Below are positions 8,627-16,639 of a DNA stretch of 53,577 nt, piece by piece. Source of the stretch: Candidatus Burkholderia pumila (GTDB taxonomy: Bacteria; Pseudomonadota; Gammaproteobacteria; Burkholderiales; Burkholderiaceae). The position numbers and the translations under genes were made by a program. Location: assembly GCA_001045575.1 (NCBI GenBank), contig LELG01000001.1, positions 1 through 53,577 of the forward strand. The letters run 5' to 3'. Position 1 is the stretch's first letter. Each line of letters begins with the position of its first letter. The notes below the pieces were generated by a model that searched no databases, was not told the DNA's origin, and saw only the letters and a list, made by a program, of their open reading frames with translations.

Positions 8627-8840
8627 GATGAGGGTCGGGTTCGGCGATCCGACCTTTCCCGCGCCCAAGAAGCACGAGGAAGTTGAACACAATCGACTGA
8701 CGTTCGCCGCTTTGAAGGCCGCGCACGAAGAAGCGCTGCGCGGGTTTTTCACGGCAAATCGACAGGTGATCGATGAGATCGCCGAGCGACTGACGCGCGA
8801 CAGTGAGATCGACAGCTCGGCGGCTCGGCGGCTCGGTAGA
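8625..8840 (+). pseudogene. Fragment resembling the C-terminal tail of an FtsH-like peptidase
   Basis: The plus-strand frame from 8625 encodes FPAPKKHEEVEH, LTFAALKAAHEEALRGFF and NRQVIDEIAERLTRDSEID. This has the helical pattern seen at the C-terminus of M41 (FtsH-type) proteins, but no HEXXH or ATPase motif is present. It partly overlaps the start of the minus-strand DUF4148 gene. It ends in a short tandem repeat of ctcggcgg around 8815-8835. I treat it as a tail fragment of uncertain origin. Confidence 0.3.
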
Positions 8841-8946
8841 ATATCTGCGTCGTGTCACGTTTACAGACGATGTAAAGCCACTGTTTGGGCACCACGCAGG
8901 ATAGATCGTGTGCTGAATCACGCGCGGGCAGAGTCGCGCCATTGCA

Positions 8947-8977
8947 TGTTAATTTTTATTCGTGTACTCTATTAACA
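8947..8977 (+). promoter_or_regulatory. Inverted-repeat operator candidate upstream of the toxin-antitoxin pair
   Basis: Perfect arms TGTTAAT (8947-8953) and ATTAACA (8971-8977) with a 17-bp spacer lie 25 bp before the antitoxin ATG, in an AT-rich stretch that can host the promoter. Antitoxins commonly bind such palindromes to autoregulate; binding here is inferred. Confidence 0.55.
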
Positions 8978-9001
8978 ATTATATTTCATCTGGAGATACG
9001 C

Positions 9002-9469
9002 ATGCATACCTTGACGCTCGAGCAATTACGGGCCACCATCGACACAGGCGGCGTCGCGGGTGTCACGCTCAAGGCGCTGGGCGGCGCCTTCTACGTTCAG
9101 GTCGACACCCGCAACGGCGGGGAGGCTGTGCTTGCGAAGGCCCGCAGCAGTGAACCGCGCAGTTTCGGCAATCCCGCTCAAGCGCTGACGTTGCTTCGCG
9201 GCCTCGGCCTGGTCGTCGGTTCGTTCGACGTTCAAGAATGGAATCCTGACGACAAGGCATCCGCGCGTACGCGGCCTGATCGCGCTGTTGCGCTGAAACG
9301 GACGCATGAAGCTGCCGAGCACGACAAATGGTTCCGCGGGCAGGTCGAGCAGGGGCTCGCCGAGGCGGACGATCCGAATACCGCATGGGTTTCTCACGAC
9401 GTCGTGAAGGACGACATGCAACGCCAACGCGAAGCGTTGAAGGCGCGCATCGCAGGCACCGCTAAATGA
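9002..9469 (+). CDS. Antitoxin of a RelE/ParE-type toxin-antitoxin pair
   Basis: A 155-aa protein from ATG 9002 (GGAG ribosome binding site 7 nt upstream) to TGA 9469, overlapping the toxin start as ATGA. The first 80 residues form a compact domain (MHTLTLEQLRATIDTGGVAG, then LLRGLGLVVGSFDVQEW). The C-terminal half is charged and helical (KRTHEAAEHDKWFRGQVEQG through MQRQREALKARIAG), as expected of an antitoxin arm that wraps its toxin. The pair looks intact although its surroundings are ruined, consistent with addiction. The antitoxin class is not certain; assignment rests mainly on the neighbour. Confidence 0.75.
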   Translation: MHTLTLEQLRATIDTGGVAGVTLKALGGAFYVQVDTRNGGEAVLAKARSSEPRSFGNPAQALTLLRGLGLVVGSFDVQEWNPDDKASARTRPDRAVALKRTHEAAEHDKWFRGQVEQGLAEADDPNTAWVSHDVVKDDMQRQREALKARIAGTAK

Positions 9470-9756
9470 TGGAGTTGGTATGGACGCCACGGGCTCGTCG
9501 CGCGCGCGAAGCGGCGATCGACTATATCGCGCAGGACAACCCGCTTGCAGCGCTCGGACAGCTCGACGAAATCGAGCGTCAGACCGACATGTTGATGGAG
9601 AACCCGGAAATCGGACGGTCTGGTCGCGTCGACGGGACACGCGAACTCGTCATCAGCCGCACGCCGTTCATCGTCGTGTATCGACTCAAACCGCGCGCAC
9701 GGCGCATTGAGTTAATCCGCTTTTTGCACGGCGCACAGCAGTGGCCCAAGGAGTGA
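9466..9756 (+). CDS. RelE/ParE superfamily toxin
   Basis: A 96-aa protein with the RelE/ParE fold pattern: an N-terminal strand MELVWTPRARRAREAAIDYI, the long helices ALGQLDEIERQTDMLMENP, the conserved GR turn (EIGRSGRVDGTRELVI), the central strand PFIVVYRLK and the C-terminal IELIRFLHGAQQWP. ParE toxins poison gyrase and RelE toxins cleave mRNA; sequence alone does not separate them here, though the GR(V)DGTRELV block is more ParE/YoeB-like. It starts at ATG 9466 overlapping the antitoxin stop. Full length compared with the family (90-100 aa), with no visible lesion. Confidence 0.88.
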   Translation: MMELVWTPRARRAREAAIDYIAQDNPLAALGQLDEIERQTDMLMENPEIGRSGRVDGTRELVISRTPFIVVYRLKPRARRIELIRFLHGAQQWPKE

Positions 9757-9759
9757 AAA

Positions 9760-10166
9760 ATGGACTGGAATGAGGGGTATATCAGGATGATGTGGGATCG
9801 CATGAAATACACCACCGCGACAGGCGAACAGGGCGAGTTTGCCATCAACACAAGTGCCATCGCTTTCGTCGACGGCAAGAGTGATCTTACCGAGACCGCT
9901 CCGCTAATGGAGTGCCTTAACGATCGCGAGCTGATCGAATGGAGCGCGCACAAAAGCCCAACAAGAACGGCGCAATCAACCTGATGGACTGGCCCGGTTG
10001 GGGAGATACGGCGCTTCGACGGTTCGCTGAACTTGCACGCGCCTACAACCCACCCGTCTTCACGGGAACGCAATCCTTCAACGATCTGCTCAACGCCCAA
10101 CCGGGCAGTGGAATGTCGCTTGCCATCACCGGGCGAGCATCACCCGAGTCAAAGGAGGGCAACTGA
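9760..10166 (+). pseudogene. Hypothetical plasmid protein, frameshifted
   Basis: Starts at ATG 9760, three bases after the toxin stop, so it is probably part of the same transcript. The first part reads MDWNEGYIRMMWDRMKYTTA and ends ...RELIEWSAHK. The continuation INLMDWPGWGDTALRRFAEL ... QPGSGMSLAITGRASP is in the next frame down to TGA 10166. A one-base loss near 9950 explains this. The combined protein would be about 135 aa. I do not recognise the family. Confidence 0.55.
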
Positions 10167-10168
10167 TA

Positions 10169-10398
10169 ATGACGAAGCTCGCAAAGATCGCCCAGCCGGC
10201 GATCATAATCCTCGCCCTTTTCGTAGGACTGCTTTTCTGCTTCGCAGTCGCGCGCGGCTATCTGCAAAACGGCATGGTCGAATTCCCGACACACTGAAAA
10301 TCGGGTCCTATTTCGTCGCGCCGAACGGTCGGCTCGCCCGCCGTCTTCCGGATATTCTCGACGAGCACGACTACGCCTATGTCGAGCCAAAGAACTAG
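10169..10398 (+). pseudogene. Small single-pass membrane protein, one-base deletion
   Basis: ATG 10169 follows AGGAGG. The protein begins MTKLAKIAQP and then has a clear transmembrane segment IIILALFVGLLFCFAVARGY. After VEFP the frame closes early; adding one C to the C-run at about 10290 continues into DTLKIGSYFVAPNGRLARR and ends EHDYAYVEPKN. The intended product is a 76-aa bitopic membrane protein. Its stop overlaps the ATG of the next gene. Function unknown; conserved-looking plasmid cargo. Confidence 0.6.
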
Positions 10399-10750
10399 CG
10401 GGCCGGCCGCGCGCATAAAGGGAATGGTCGGTGTCCGTGAAGCGTTGCGCGACCTGATGTTCGGCGAGCAGTCGGAGCGTAGAACCGACTTCGAGCTCGA
10501 CGGCAAGCGCACGACGCTCAATCGCGTCTACGACGACTTCATGCGCAAGTTCGGACCGGACACGTCAGCTCGCAGGCAAACCGCCTCGCCATGTCGGAAG
10601 ATCCGCTCCTGCACGCGCTCGAAAGCGACTACGACAGCCGCTGCGTCTTGCAAACACGAGACGACTGCGCTCACGACCGGCGGACGGTTTTGAACGCGAC
10701 ACGTCATTCCAAGTCCGGCGAGCAGGGCCCGATCTTGCTCTGGCATGGTA
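10379..10750 (+). pseudogene. N-terminal fragment of a large helicase/DNA methyltransferase protein
   Basis: The start MSSQRTSGPAARIKGMVGVR, then GVREALRDLM and TLNRVYDDFMRKFGP, and after a frame change SQANRLAMSEDPLLHALESD and a damaged DIFTRR-like region, match the linker region of the very large helicase/N6-adenine methyltransferase proteins found on plasmids and integrative elements. The pattern recalled for that family is GVREALR, then LNxxYDxFVxxHGP, then ANRxAFxxDP. Only about 120 residues remain, with at least two frameshifts, and neither helicase nor methylase motifs are in the window. Identification is from remembered family patterns. Confidence 0.5.
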
Positions 10751-10888
10751 AGTGCGCGCGGGCTCGAGTGCCCTCTCGTCGCGGCCGGCCGAGCACCCGA
10801 TCCGCGTCGCCAGCGGCAACAGGATGGCCAGCGCAACGATGGCGGCCACAATGAGCACAACGGGACGATTGCTTTGACGTAGGATCAC
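10565..10888 (-). CDS. Small membrane protein, function unknown
   Basis: From a GTG start at 10888 the minus strand reads MILRQSNRP followed by a strong transmembrane helix VVLIVAAIVALAILLPLAT. The remainder (107 aa in total) is Arg-rich and overlaps the plus-strand helicase fragment, so the true end may be earlier. The GTG overlaps the stop of the upstream membrane-protein gene (GTGA), supporting a two-gene leftward unit. Confidence 0.4.
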   Translation of the reverse strand: MILRQSNRPVVLIVAAIVALAILLPLATRIGCSAGRDERALEPARTYHARARSGPARRTWNDVSRSKPSAGRERSRLVFARRSGCRSRFRARAGADLPTWRGGLPAS

Positions 10889-11262
10889 GCTGCGTCATTG
10901 AGCATCTCCTGCAGCTTGGCTTGCCGATCGGCTAGCGCACGATGAAGCGCGCGCTCAGTAGCAACGTATTTGACCGTACAGAGGATTGTGAGGCCAGCGA
11001 TAAACCCGATGAACGGGTACACCACGGGCATATGCCCGAGCATCCATAACATATACGCGAGAGCTACGGCGTAGCCATGCGCACGGTTAATAAAACGCGC
11101 TCGGTCAATGGGAGCGGACTGCCTGGGAGCAGCAGATATTTCTCTCCGTCGGGGAAGTTGTCTCTTGCTGCTCAATGGCGTAAAATAGTTGTGGAAGCCA
11201 TGAACTGAGCAGATGATGCGAATCCCGAACGACGTCTCTACTCGAGAACTAGCGACAAACAC
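10885..11262 (-). CDS. Two-helix membrane protein, function unknown
   Basis: The open frame encodes two adjacent hydrophobic segments (YAVALAYMLWMLGHMPVVYP and FIGFIAGLTILCTVKYV) and a charged, helical C-terminus RALADRQAKLQEMLNDAA. The N-terminal 45 residues look unlike the rest and overlap the divergent antitoxin gene, so the true start is probably internal. The start codon is unresolved. No family recognised. Confidence 0.5.
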   Translation of the reverse strand: MFVASSRVETSFGIRIICSVHGFHNYFTPLSSKRQLPRRREISAAPRQSAPIDRARFINRAHGYAVALAYMLWMLGHMPVVYPFIGFIAGLTILCTVKYVATERALHRALADRQAKLQEMLNDAA

Positions 11263-11813
11263 GGCGCGTTTGCTGGGGGCCGATGGCCAACCTGCGGTTA
11301 TTGACTATTCAAGGACGCGTTTGACAAAGTGGTCAGCGGCGGCGTTGGAAACGACCCGCATTATGCTGACCACGTATTTGCGCCTGCGCAGACTGACCCC
11401 TTGGCCTCAGCTCGAGCGCGAGCTCGACAGGTAGCGCTCGAGGAATACCGAGACCCTTCGAATCTAACGCTGCTTGATGCCCGCGACTATACCGGCCGCA
11501 ACGAGCGGTCGATCAATGAAGAGCGTCAGCGCGCGGCGCCCTATACGCACTGCTGCCTTCTGGAAAGAATCGTGGATTCCGTTATCCCAAGCGGTGGCAG
11601 TTTGATGCCGATCAGGCTCGCCTTAAGATCGCGCTCGAGCCATTTGTAATCGCGAGCGTGAATGCCTGGGTGGTCCACTCGTTCATGCATACACGCCGCA
11701 AAGAACTGGGGGGCCGTTCACCCATGGAAGTCATCCTCGATCCACAAGTGCCACTTGAATGCGTGATTGCTCTTGCTCATCAAGAGACCGGCGGTGAACA
11801 GGGGGCTGCGTGA
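11213..11813 (+). pseudogene. Antitoxin of an Xre-RES toxin-antitoxin system, degraded
   Basis: Broken over three frames. Blocks in order are the start MMRIPNDVSTRELATNTARL, a middle part LEEYRDPSNLTLLDARDYTG with NERSINEERQR, and a C-terminal part FRYPKWQFDADQARLKIALE ... SPMEVILDPQVPLE ending before TGA 11813. The FRYPKWQF/DxP architecture with a helical toxin-binding end is typical of antitoxins partnered with RES-domain toxins. The next gene starts at GTG 11810 overlapping this stop. At least two frameshifts. Confidence 0.65.
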
Positions 11814-12503
11814 CAGAGGGCGTGCATGGCAATATCCCCAACGCGTGTCCGTTGCCTCCCGCTGAATTTAGAACAGCCCAGATCCCAATCTACGAGCTTG
11901 ATCCTGTCGTCACGAGCCTACTGCGTATCTATTGGAAGAATCGAGACCCGATCTAACTGTCGGTCGACCTCTTCCACTGTCTACAGATTTGACGCGCCGA
12001 ATGATGAGTTTGGCGTTCTTCTCTATGCGCCCCCCCCCCCGTCTTTCGATGCATGGATGGCCGAGACACTCATGCGAGGCAGATTTCCGCGGGCTGGACG
12101 CCGGCGCACCGCGTGTCATCGAGGAGCGCGCCAATTGGACTATTGGACTGGTGCGTGGCGACCATCGAGCCTCTAGCCGCGCATTCTTCGGCTGGCCGAC
12201 CTGACTCAGCCGCTTTAGCAGTTTGGTTTCGACACACAGGTGCTTTCGACGCCCGAATACGCAGCACCGAATCAATGGAGCGCTGCTCTCCACGACAATG
12301 CCAATCTGATCGACGGCATCTACTTCCGATCTCGGTTCGCCAATGCCACTTCGGTTGCAATTTTCGACGATCGCGTGCGGATGACACAGCGGGGTTGCTC
12401 TACACCGCTGCGGAACTACCCAGGGTTGGCATCGTTCCTCGATCGCTTCAACGTTGGCATTGCTGACCCAGGCGGTATGGCGTGGCGCAGTGATGGCGGG
12501 TAA
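11810..12503 (+). pseudogene. RES-domain toxin, degraded
   Basis: RES-domain toxins deplete NAD+. Readable blocks are PLPPAEFRTAQIPIYELDP at the start, then YRFDAPNDEFGVLLYA, FDAWMAETLMRG, a middle part LIDGIYFRSRFANATSVAIF and VLSTPEYAAPNQWSAALHDN, and the end YPGLASFLDRFNVGIADP. The order matches the family, but stops and frameshifts lie between the blocks. A run of ten C at about 12030 lies next to one break. No intact toxin can be produced, so the Xre-RES pair is dead. Confidence 0.65.
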
Positions 12504-12975
12504 GCCAATCACCCTTGGCCCAACATTCTACTCAGATCTAGGTCGGGATCGCTACGCAATTCCAACGCGCGCGTGTCATTCGCCATCGACGACCCCTTCG
12601 CAGGATTCAAACATTGATGCTCACGGGGTGCGCCGATCGGACTATTTTCGCGATCCCAGCATACATCCAGTCAGGTCGGCATCCAACGGCGCACACTCAC
12701 GCCGTCCGAACCAAGCCCGGTGAAAACCGTCGCAGCGCACAAAGCCCCTTCCTGCAAAACTGTCTGGATCGGGCGGTGGCGAGACCCGAGCGCGTTGAGC
12801 GGGCGGGCGATGTAATAGCCCGCCCGTGATTTACGCACCGTTGGAGGTGCGGCGGGCGTAGCGCCTACGGGCGCCGGAGAATGGCCTGCGATGGCCGATG
12901 GGGTTGTCCAGGCAGCGGGCAAAGCCCGCGTGATGCGGCGGCAGCGCCGCCGGTGGCGTTAGACTGGGTTTAGTT
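12504..12975. other. GC-rich spacer with stem-loops, no gene
   Basis: No convincing gene. Between about 12800 and 12960 there are several short GC-rich inverted repeats (for example gcgggc ... gcccgc and ggcggc ... gccgcc), giving a structured, repeat-like region next to the putative origin motifs. Confidence 0.5.
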
Positions 12976-13048
12976 TCGAGGGTAAAGCTGATTAAGATCC
13001 GACACTTAAGGGCGTTCCGACCCGACAATTAAGCTTTGGTTATCCACA
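12976..13048. repeat. Iteron-like direct repeats plus a DnaA box
   Basis: CCGACACTTAAG (12999-13010) and CCGACAATTAAG (13022-13033) differ at one position and are spaced 23 bp start to start. A weak copy (7 of 12 matches) lies another 23 bp to the left at 12976. A perfect DnaA box TTATCCACA follows at 13040-13048, with an inverted near-match TGCGTGGATA just beyond. Spacing of about two helical turns next to a DnaA box is typical of iteron-type plasmid origins. Whether it is active is unknown. Confidence 0.5.
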
Positions 13049-13219
13049 GATTCTGCGTGGATAGTTTGGCCCTGACGGTTCACGGCACGGTTTTTCGACC
13101 GTTTCGTCTGCAATCGACTAGAAATTTATTTTGCGGCGCTGCCCTTTTATGAAAAAAGATGCGCATTATCCTCACGGACGGGCGCGACGGGGGTGAACGG
13201 CGATGGGAGGTGTTTCCTG

Positions 13220-13590
13220 CTATGAACCCGGTGGAACCAACTGCTGTTTCGCGATCCAGCAACAGGTGTCGCGGTCCCAGTCCGGGTGGTCGACCTTCAG
13301 CTGGCTCGCATGCCGCACGAGTTCGATTTCGCGGGCGGCGGCTATAGGTTCGTGAGGATAGTTCGGCTTGCTGCGCTTCGAGATGTTGGCGAACTTTTCG
13401 ACCAATGATGCGGCCAGCGCAGCCGCCTTCCGGTCGTTTTTGCGCTGCCGGTTCGCGCGGCGGGTGGCACGCAGATGCGCGCGGTTGCGTTCGAGACGGA
13501 GCCGCCGGCCGAGGGCCAGACTCTCGAACAGGGCGGGTGCAACATACGTGATCGCCGCGAGCCCCTTATAGCAGGGTACGGGTGCCTGCG
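13220..13590 (-). pseudogene. C-terminal fragment of an unknown Arg-rich protein
   Basis: Downstream of the YadA-like segment and in the same open frame, the composition changes abruptly to an Arg/Lys/Ala-rich helical protein: RLRLERNRAHLRATRRANRQ, then KAAALAASLVEKFANISKRS, and the end VDHPDWDRDTCCWIAKQQLV. I do not recognise it. It replaces the membrane anchor that should follow the adhesin part. Confidence 0.45.
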
Positions 13591-14520
13591 GTAACGAGAT
13601 GATCGCGATCGCCGACGCGGTACCGCCTTTTGCGTCCTTGCGATCGTGCTCGATCTGTGAACGCACGCCCGAGACGGAGTCGTTCAGCTGCTGGACGTTG
13701 ACGGCGTCGGTCAGCGCGACGCTCGCGGACACGTTCGCGAGCGTGCGTGTGAGGCCGGTCGCGCTGTTGCCGATCGGCACCGTGTTGTCGGTATCAGCAA
13801 CCGATCCCTGGCCGAGCGCGACACTGTTTGTACCGCTCGCGACCGCGTTGCCGCCGGCCGCCACCGACTCGCTGCCCGACGCGTTCGCCGCCGAGCCCGT
13901 CGAATTCGCCGCGAAGTATTGCAGGTACGCTGGAAGACTCGCGGGCTTGATCTGGGCGGGAATTTGATTGACGGCGTTCTGCACGTTGCTCAGGCTGTTC
14001 GACAGCGCACCGATTGCACGGTATTCGCCGCGACGGCCTGATTCGTCGCGAAGAGCTGCGCGCCGTTCACCGCATCGGAGCTGGCCGCGGACAGCGTTCC
14101 GGCCGCCAGGTTCTGCATCAGAATGGGTGTCGCCGCACCAATCCCGTCGAGCGTGACGGTTGTGCGTGCGCTACTGTCGTAGACAACCGCATTGGCGGTC
14201 GCGCTCGAGATGGCGGCGTTCAATTGGCTGACGTTGACGGCATCAGTCGCGGCGGTGCCAGCCGCAACGCCGGACGATGTGCGTGCGCTGTTTGTACCGG
14301 TGAAGTCGACGGACGTGCCCGCCGGTCGACGCGCCGACCGTGATCGCACCACTGCCCGGCGCACCGCCGGTCTGCTGCATCAAGCCGATGGTGCCGGCGT
14401 TGATGTTGTTCGTCAGATTCGTCGCTGATGTCGACGCGCTCGCGATCGCCTGATTGGTCGCGTAGAGCTGCGCACCGCTGACCGCATCGGTGCTCGTTGC
14501 CGACAGGGATCCGGGCGATA
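13591..14520 (-). pseudogene. YadA-like trimeric autotransporter adhesin, internal segment
   Basis: The minus strand encodes repeated trimeric-autotransporter motifs: two necks with DAVNGAQLFATNQAV and DAVSGAQLYATNQAI, a DAVNVSQLNAAI repeat, head repeats such as SGTNSVALGQGSVA, and a final neck VALTDAVNVQQLNDSVSGVR followed by the beginning of the anchor (IISLPQAPVP). Such adhesins mediate attachment to host cells. Here the passenger is out of frame in places, has no secretion signal of its own, and joins unrelated sequence on both sides. Confidence 0.8.
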
Positions 14521-14824
14521 TTCGTGCGGCTTTCGTCGACGAGTTCGAAGCAGTGCGACTCGCGATACAGTCGGCGCGCGACCAGACCGACTGCGTAGTA
14601 GCCGTCGGCGCCGCCAAGATCGACCAGCACGTCGCGCTGCGGACCGGCGAGTCTGGCGAACAGCGTACACACTTCCTGTTCGTAGAAGCCCAGCACCTTG
14701 GCCGCGTTGTCGTCCTTGCACCAGGGTCGCATAAGCGGTACAGCTCTGCCGCGTGCGAGAACTGACCGTGCAGCATCTGCAGGGCGTCATCCTGGGTAAG
14801 ATAGTTTTTGACATGGGCGCTCAT
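14521..14824 (-). pseudogene. SAM-dependent methyltransferase, N-terminal fragment
   Basis: Begins MSAHVKNYLTQDDALQMLHG at ATG 14824. After a one-base frame change it continues AAKVLGFYEQEVCTLFARLA, then the SAM-binding motif I VLVDLGGADGYYAVGLVARR and ELVDESRTNIARI. It breaks off at about 14520, where the sequence turns into YadA neck repeats. It resembles FkbM-type or small-molecule methyltransferases. Only the first half is present. The chimeric junction suggests recombination or deletion. Confidence 0.65.
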
Positions 14825-14872
14825 GAAGGCACTCGTTTTGATGTTGACGGAAAGATCTGCGTTGTTGCGGGG

Positions 14873-15238
14873 TTATTGCGGGCTCACGATTTCCTCGTTG
14901 CCGGACAGGGTTTTGCGCGCGGTTGATATCACATCGTCCTGGTTGATCCGCGCCGGGATGTCTCCGGATCGATCCACGCGGGACCCTAACTCAGGACGTT
15001 GCCTGGCAGCGAGGGCGACGAGGGGCCGCACGCGCGACAGACCTGTCGTGACGGGCACACCCATCAGCGGCGTGGCACGCGCGGGCATATTGGACGCGAT
15101 ACTGGGCGAGATGTCGGTGGACCATGCGGCCGACGCCAGGGTCATGCCTATCACGACGCCGACACACTTCGTGATTAACCTCGCCAGCAGGAATGTTCTG
15201 GATGCGATCACGCCATGTTTCTTCGTTTTGCTAAACAG
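14873..15238 (-). CDS. Secreted protein of unknown function, start uncertain
   Basis: In an open frame that formally begins far upstream, a signal peptide is visible: SKTKKHGVIASRTFLLARLI then VGVVIGMTLASAAWS with likely cleavage before TDISPS. The mature part (about 75 aa) is basic with no recognised domain and ends in a helical SGNEEIVSPQ. No ATG lies close to the signal peptide; a CTG at 15238 or a damaged start is possible. It precedes the methyltransferase fragment on the same strand. Confidence 0.45.
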   Translation of the reverse strand: MFSKTKKHGVIASRTFLLARLITKCVGVVIGMTLASAAWSTDISPSIASNMPARATPLMGVPVTTGLSRVRPLVALAARQRPELGSRVDRSGDIPARINQDDVISTARKTLSGNEEIVSPQ

Positions 15239-15412
15239 ATGCCCCCGTTGACTACAATTCGTACCGACGACACCGACGATATGTTCGACGTGCTGCGGCG
15301 TGCGGAACGACATGCGCTGATCGCATCGGTGTAGGCCATCGTGAGCGTCGCGACCCTGATCGTCACGACTGCGACATGGCTCGATTTGCTGCTGACGCGT
15401 GCGCCCGGCTAA
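15239..15412 (+). pseudogene. Small single-pass membrane protein with an in-frame TAG
   Basis: ATG 15239 opens MPPLTTIRTDDTDDMFDVLR. After ERHALIASV there is a TAG and then, in the same frame, a hydrophobic segment IVSVATLIVTTATWLDLLL and a stop at 15412. The pattern of cytoplasmic acidic part plus transmembrane helix suggests a real small gene with a nonsense mutation, on the opposite strand to its neighbours. Evidence is modest. Confidence 0.3.
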
Positions 15413-15511
15413 TCGCGTTGGGTTGAAGCGGCGGCAATTCAAGGCTTCATGCATTTCATCCTCCGGTTCGATTCGTGATGGTTTTCCTTGGGCGTTAGAG
15501 CCGGCCCATAT

Positions 15512-16117
15512 TCACTTCGCGTCGCCGCGCGCAATGCGCAGTTCAAGCGTCTGGCGCGTCAGGATTTCGCGCAGAAACTCCACATCGCGCACGCCCGGCA
15601 ACACTCACACCGGGCGGTACGCATCGCTCGTCTCCAGAATTAGCGTGCCGAATCTGAGCGGCTGTTGCCATCACGTCGTAACGGTAACGGCATCGACGTT
15701 CACCAGGCGATAGAGCTCGACGCTTGCGGTCCGGCGGGTTGCGATACCGGTCCTGAGCGTCACGCGAGCGGCATCGATTACGATGCGCGTGGCCGCCGTG
15801 TCGAAGGCCATGCCCGCGGCCAGCACGAGCGGCATCAGTCCCACGCACAGGCCCAGCGACCACAGCAGCCAGGTCGACCACGTTGACCATATCGACCCCG
15901 ACGCCCCGAGCGGCGAAGGATGGCGGGACAGCCACACGAGCGCGGCGCCAGCGAGGATGGCCACCGCCACGGAACTCACCAGCCGTGGCAGATTGACCAT
16001 CCAGACGGGAGACGCGTCGTACCAGGCGGGCAGATCCTGCATCGGCGGCAGCGCTCCGCCGGACGGACCGACCACCGAGGTCGCGTATGCGTTGCGCGCG
16101 CCGTTGATTACATTCAT
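15512..16117 (-). pseudogene. bPH2-domain membrane protein, damaged
   Basis: ATG 16117 gives a two-helix membrane protein (LPRLVSSVAVAILAGAALVW and LLWSLGLCVGLMPLVLAAGM) followed by a bacterial PH domain: ATRIVIDAARVTLRTGIATR, SVELYRLVNVDAVTV, then after a frame change PLRFGTLILETSDAYRPV, an in-frame TGA, and VLPGVRDVEFLREIL. This layout matches YdbS/YdbT-like bPH2 proteins. The TGA stands where a Trp (TGG) is expected. It ends at 15512. Confidence 0.65.
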
Positions 16118-16296
16118 TGACAGTACTATCTTTGTGTGCCGTGTCATGCCACGTTTTCCGGTTTCACGAACGATGGTGGTCTTCTGAAGAGAGTTACTCA
16201 TATGAATATCCAGACTCGAGTAGTGTTGTTCGTGGCGGACATCCCATGACGGACCTGTTGCGGGCTGCCGCCAGCCCGTCATGACCATGTCCTTGA

Positions 16297-16596
16297 TCAC
16301 GAGCACGAGCGCGAACAGCGCCAGCACAGCAGAGAGCGCAACACCCGGAACGACCGTCTCTGTTCTCCAACACGGCGTGCAGCGCGGCGCGCATCCATCC
16401 GGGTTCCAGCGCGATCGTTAGCACGACGAGTCAGATAAAAATCTGTGGGACCAGTTCGACGTACCGCCCGGATTGAACGAGCCACGCCACCCGCGCGACG
16501 TGCGCGTCGCGCGGGTGGCGTGGCATCGGTTGTGATCCCGAGTTCGGCCAGGTGATGATCGGAGAGCCAAGCGACACCCCGGCCATCGATCTGCAT
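16297..16596 (-). pseudogene. Remnant of a small gene split by a perfect hairpin
   Basis: The start MQIDGRGVAWLSDHHLAELG is followed by ITTDATPPAR, then the 19-bp inverted repeat at 16481-16524, and then an uninformative Arg-rich frame. The beginning resembles short proteins with a HHLAELGI element seen in DUF1127-type families, but this is weak. Confidence 0.3.
16481..16524. repeat. Perfect 19-bp inverted repeat
   Basis: gccacgccacccgcgcgac and its exact reverse complement are separated by six bases (gtgcgc). No T-tract follows on either side, so it is not a typical terminator. It lies within a decayed small gene. Confidence 0.97.
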
Positions 16597-16639
16597 TTCC
16601 CATCGACGGTCGTTTGGCGCCGGCAGGGTGGTTTTGAGT

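Noticed and set aside
10528-10860. Additional leftward genes under the helicase fragment
   Set aside because: Composition is Arg-rich shadow sequence; only the GTG-started membrane segment (10888) has independent support.
13220-13984. A 254-aa intact protein
   Set aside because: The frame is open, but it joins adhesin repeats to unrelated basic sequence and lacks the adhesin's signal and anchor, so I treat it as a chimera, not a functional protein.
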